From NCBI RefSeq assembly GCF_016808335.1, contig NC_053139.1, positions 15,804,782-15,868,781 on the forward strand: a stretch of DNA of 64,000 nucleotides. Reading direction: 5' to 3'. The stretch comes from Panicum virgatum. Lineage: Eukaryota > Streptophyta > Magnoliopsida > Poales > Poaceae. Below, in pieces: positions 59,798-64,000 of the stretch; position 1 is the first letter of the stretch, and every line of letters starts with the position of its first letter. The notes under the pieces were generated by a model, which made no database searches, was not told the origin of the DNA, and was given only the letters and a program-made list of their open reading frames with translations. The position numbers and the translations under genes were made by a program.

Positions 59798-62700
59798 CTA
59801 TTTCTTCTGACTAATGCTATTATAGCCGGCTCGGAGTTGCTGATTGTCCCACTGACGGAGGCTTCTATATTTTGAGTCAGTTGACAGTTCATGCTCCGAG
59901 TGAACAAAATATCCATCTATATGGACCACTTCATGCAATATGAAACGACATAAATCATCAACTACATTGAGAAGTTGTCGCTCTTGGAGTGGGCCTTGGT
60001 GTTTTTCCCGTGAAGCCTGCAAATAAAACATCCATTAGATGCAAGCAGAATAATATGCAATTATGCTTCTATTCCAAGCAAAATGAAGACCCTTACACGT
60101 TGGGGATCTGTTGTGTATCTATCGAGCTCCCTCATGTGCTCGCACATGTAGTATCCATAGTACACAGAACCTGCAGGTTGCTTGTGGCATGGAAAGTGTG
60201 TGCGTATCACTATTTCTTCTTGTCTATTTGGGGGATGAATTCCTCCTTTGAAAATGTAGTGCTTGTAAGCCCTGTTATTTTATAGAAAAAATAAATAATA
60301 AGTTATTTATATATGGAAGATTTAGTATGATGTCCAATACGATATATGAAAAAATAAATGTAGAGAATAACAATTTTGCTAACATTTTTAGGATGGATAG
60401 GAATTATGCGCATGTTTTTTCTCAAAATCAGCAGAGTCAAATACAAGCATTTTTCCGAGCTTCGGCTGTAATATAATTGCAATCCAGTGATTTCTGTAAA
60501 AATATCATATAGGCAATTAGTCGAAGCAAGTGCATATTATATCAAATGATTGAAATTATACATACCGGAAGTGGTATGGTTCCCATATGACATCCCTGTC
60601 CTGCCACCGTTGCATCTGAAGTGATATGTATGCACCAACTTTGCTTACGATATCTTTGTGCAACTCTCATCGCTTTTCAGCTTTTGCTTTGCGCGTTGAA
60701 CACTTGTTCAGCTCATCGTGGTCGTCCTTCCACAACATGGGCCCGTAATGCCTTGCCTCACAAATAGTGAACTGGTCAAGGAACGCAACCTTACGATTTA
60801 TAGCATACGCTTATCGTTGTTGCATCCTGTAGAATGAAATGTCCCAACTAATTAGATATGTATGCAAATATAATTATATGTCATTGCATATAAGGTATCA
60901 GTTTGGATGCAACACTTACATGCACCAGATTCTGACCATTTCTATATTGAGTTGTTTGAGGCGGAACATGTCATGGATATCTTCAAAATCAAACATGATA
61001 TCATTGATACCCTTAGCTTTGGCTCCAAAAATATCGGGATCATACCGAGCCCAAATGGTTTTGAGTCCAAGTCTACATGCTCTCGTGTACCAACTATGCA
61101 TCCTCTTCATAAAAGGAGGAACCCCTTCCATCAAAGAGTCGGGTAGAAATATCTTACCATATTCAAATTTTAGTGGACATTCTAGTAAATCTGCTATGTC
61201 ATCGACCCCAACATAATGATGGAAGTCGTAATCAGTGCGGGGCAAGGAAAAGCCCGGTCGTCTGGTGACACTAGAATCCGAAACATCCTTTGATTTATCC
61301 TTGGACTTATCCATTGAGCTCTGCTTGGTGTTTGCTGCATGCCATCTATTTACAATCTCTGAGTCCTCCTTCTCATAAGACTGTATCACTCGTGGTACAT
61401 ATTGGCCAAGTTGTGGTGGTGGAGTCAAGCCCGTGTGCGCTCGTGGTGATTCTTGCCTAGGTGCTGATGATGCTTGAACTGGTAGACTAGCTGGTCCGGA
61501 AGCAGGAGCTGGTGGCGAAGGTGGAGATGGAGGAGCTGGTGGCGAAGATGGAGCATGAGTAGCTGGTGGCGAAGGTGGAGCTGGAGGAGCTAGTGGCGAT
61601 GGTGGAGCTGGTGGAGATGCTGGAGCTGGTGGCGAAGATGGAGCTTGAGGAGCTAGTGGCGAAGGTGGAGCTGCAGGAGCTGGTGGCGATGGTGGAGCTG
61701 GTGGAGATGCTGGAGCTTATGGTGATGTTGGCGGGGCCGGTACATATGGTAGAGCTAGTAGAGACTGTTGTGGTGATGGTGAGGTAAGATCTAGTGAAAT
61801 AAGCAGTATAATATCTCGCTTGTGCCACAGTATGGTGATGCCAATGCATTGTCCAAGCATGGTCTTCCCATCTGCAGTGGGGATGTCTATCTCATTGTCT
61901 TCATAGCTTGATTTCAGGAGCTCCTGCAATCGCACACATGCATATAGGGGAGGGATTGGTTTTCCCTCAAATAACGCCCCAGCATGATCCACGTGGGCCT
62001 TGGCAACTTCTTTTGTCTTCCCAGCTCTACCGATCGGATACAGCACCATGCATGGAGTAGTACATGTTACAGAATCCACTAGGTATGGTTGTGTTGTCGT
62101 TGACGCAACACTGCTCTAAGCACATGTCGAATTCGATTGGGCTAATACCAGAGAGGGCATCGTCACAATCTGGCCGGACTGCTGCTCTGCAATTTGTGCA
62201 AACATTTCCCTAAATTTTGATTCTGCTGCTTGCTCTGCCGCTTGTATCATCTCTTCCTTGTATCAGTCATGCCTCTTGTAGGTTGACTGGTCCTCTTGGA
62301 ACCCATCCTTAAATGACAACTTAGAGGACATGCCTCTGACGCAACCTCCATGCTCTTTGGACCCAAGGGCTGTATTAAGCACATCCTTGTCCCTCTTGGC
62401 TTTGAACTTTCCTTGACTCTGAAGGTCGGTAAGTTCATACTTTTTTTTTGTGACGGCTTCGGTCTGTGGTTCGTCAAAATGTGGCTTGCCATCCACTATC
62501 TTAGGCTTCCTTGCTTTAAGCCAGAACCAGCCACGATTAGTAAGGCCTTGAAAAGGATCAGGTAGCCCTGCGGCTATTATAGCTTTTCTTTCATGCCGCC
62601 ACTAATCGGCCTTCCTTTGGTATCCCCCCGGGCCAAGACAGACTTTATGTACGTTGCTCAATGCTAGATCTCTATTTCTCTTGCTCAGAGCTAGAGATTC

Positions 62701-63595
62701 CTCAAAGTTCTTTTGCCGAACAAACTCTTCCCATTGTTTTGGTGTGATGTCCCCATAATCTGCAAAAGGTGTTAGGCCCTTCTGCACATACTTGGTATTT
62801 AGTTCACTCTTCCACTGGTGGAAGCTTTCACCCAACATCTTCTTAGCATAATGCTTCACTTTATCATGAGTTCCTCTTGGCAAAATAAAGGTTCGGCTCA
62901 ATAGTTGCCACATCGCCTCCTTCGTACCCTCTGGAACTATTGGCCAATCGGGGATCATTGGATCTAAAACCATCTTTGTTCTTATTATAGAACCGATTGC
63001 GTTCCGAAACTTTGCACTTATATCAAGAGGCTCTATAGGCTCGCCTACTGGACTAACTACATTGACTGTCCATTGGCCTTCGAGGTATTTGTTTCTTCCA
63101 CGCTGACCTCGTTTCCTTTTATTTTGGTTGCCAGAGGAAGTCGATTGAGGTTTTGGACCAGATCTTTCATTGCCTTCAAGTTCTTCCTCTGTTGCGTTTG
63201 CAGGTTGGCGTCGACGATCACCTCTTCCTGTCGGAGGCTCCTACATGGACCATACAATTCGGCAACTCAGTACGCGCAGTTGTTGAAAATGTATAATAAA
63301 TGCTCGCTAGTAAGTCTTTACCCGAATTGGACTCGGAACGTAATCCGGATCAAACTTCGACCCTGAACGTCTTTCTCTTTTAGGGAACGGATGTGGATCA
63401 AGAGGATCCTGCCACACTCCGCCTACGTAAGCCCCTCGTCCTATCTGCGGACCTTCGTCATCCCCAGATTCATCTTGAGCATCGCCATGATCGTTCCAGC
63501 TCATCTGGGATGCAATTTGCTCGATTTCCTCGTCTTGTGTCATCGCATTTTCCCCTTGTGGGGAAGGGGACAACGGATGAGACAATTACGACTTC
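59798..63595 (-). pseudogene. CACTA accessory gene: Transposase_24-like, DUF8039-like, Ulp1-like domains
   Basis: Reading leftward: acidic start (DEEIEQIASQMSWNDHG, about 63550) to 63310; a basic linker and Transposase_24-like domain in one exon from about 63243 (KRKRGQRGRNKYLEGQW, DWPIVPEGTKEAMW, HQWKSELNTKYV); a region ending WLKARKPKIVDGKPHF; then at 62000-61820 a DUF8039-like segment (CMVLYPIGRAGKTKEVAKA, LGQCIGITILWHKRDI); a Pro/Ala minisatellite linker; a 61428-60916 segment; and a Ulp1-like protease with HWIAIILQPK and FDSADFEKK (about 60480-60400) and VYYGYYMCEHMREL (about 60150). In-frame stops are TAG at 62602, TGA at 62263 and TGA near 60667. The position of the catalytic Cys is Tyr (60157-60159). 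It is probably inactive. Confidence 0.82.
61494..61733. repeat. Pro/Ala-coding minisatellite in the CACTA gene
   Basis: GCTGGTGGCGAAGGTGGAGCTGG-like words repeat imperfectly. On the minus strand they encode Pro-Ala-Ser-rich linker sequence between the DUF8039-like and C-terminal parts. Confidence 0.8.
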
Positions 63596-64000
63596 TGAAA
63601 ATGTAAGCATAAATGTAGATGAGACATTTGTTTCTCTCTATATTATCACTCTATCTATGTTTCTCTCTATAAATGTTCTATGTATTTGTCTCTCGCGAAT
63701 GAGAGAGAGAAATAATGGAGACATTGCCGATTCCTTCTTATAATCAAATCGAGGACACATCATATTTTATCTTTAATAAAACAAGACACATGTAATCCAT
63801 TTTGACATTTACATCTAACAAAAAAAATTATCTTCTGCCTAATAATTCATATAACAATAGTAATACATTTTTCAATATTTTTCATTGTTCTAAATAAAAC
63901 TAGTTCCACACATTCAATAAAACTACTCCATAAATAATAAACATTTATGAAATTTATTTAACCTAGGAAATTACAAGCTCTAAATAAAACTAGTTCCACA
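63596..64000. other. CACTA interior, probably intron
   Basis: The minus-strand text CTTACATTTTCAG ends near 63595 like a 3' splice site. The rest is AT-rich with GAGA-type simple sequence near 63700. CTAAATAAAACTAGTTCCACA occurs at 63891 and again at 63980. No gene seen. Confidence 0.5.

Larger units (their letters stand above)
59217..64000 (-). mobile_element. CACTA (En/Spm) element, other end outside window
   Basis: Begins CACTACTACAGAAACGG at 59217, preceded by TTC. Copy A at 15756 is the unoccupied site. Sub-terminal AGGGGCGGGT words follow in both orientations (59236-59510). The gene on the minus strand encodes proteins typical of plant CACTA elements. The transposase proper (TNP2/TNPD type) should lie to the right of 64000. 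Confidence 0.9.

Noticed and set aside
61487..61849. Ser/Thr-rich open frame (SSSISTSSTIATSS)
   Set aside because: Wrong frame of the Pro/Ala minisatellite in the CACTA gene.
1..64000. CRISPR array, operon, phage or new defence system
   Set aside because: Nothing prokaryotic is present. Repeats are transposon-derived and genes have introns or are retroelement polyproteins.

Overview
The window looks like repeat-rich nuclear DNA of a grass (Poaceae). The evidence is a tandem family of intron-less L-type lectin receptor kinases, nested LTR retrotransposons with plant tRNA-type primer sites, Mutator-like, CACTA, hAT and probable Helitron DNA transposons, and a tRNA-derived SINE. No prokaryotic organisation, rRNA or CRISPR array is visible. 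I cannot name the species.

Layout. 1-8156 is most of a Mutator-like element with two convergent genes: a Ulp1/C48-type protease on + and a FAR1-type transposase on -. Its non-coding DNA is full of a CAGTAATTCAGTAA-like phrase. 8157-9556 is a truncated copia LTR whose end lies 15 bp before the ATG of a broken lectin receptor kinase (LecRK-A, 9572-11609). Then come a SINE, a copia solo LTR (14124-15644, TSD TATCT), a Helitron-type end and a hAT element with a perfect 8-bp TSD. The one host gene that looks intact is the lectin receptor kinase at 18841-20943. 21572-25341 holds eroded retroelement and CACTA pieces. 25342-35181 is a decayed copia element on -, with two LTRs, PBS and PPT. It is fused on its right to a second broken kinase (LecRK-B, 35182-36262).

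35182-59216 repeats 9711-15756, but three later insertions split it: a Tekay-like gypsy element on - (37994-49615), an Athila-like gag-protease element on + (51159-58005, inside the second copy of the solo LTR), and a CACTA element (59217 to beyond 64000). The uninterrupted first copy acts as an empty-site control and gives an order of events: copia, solo LTR and SINE first; tandem duplication next; then Tekay-like, Athila-like and CACTA insertions in the second copy only.

How the parts work together. The only likely host function is the plasma-membrane lectin receptor kinase. The rest is transposon machinery, most of it disabled by stops, frameshifts and deletions. I found no convincing new multi-gene system. 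The most unusual signals are the dispersed CAGTAA phrase, an array of about 181-bp diverged units inside the Tekay-like element, CGGTTTAACCGG repeats about 87 bp apart in the solo LTR, and the split target-site duplication of the copia element.
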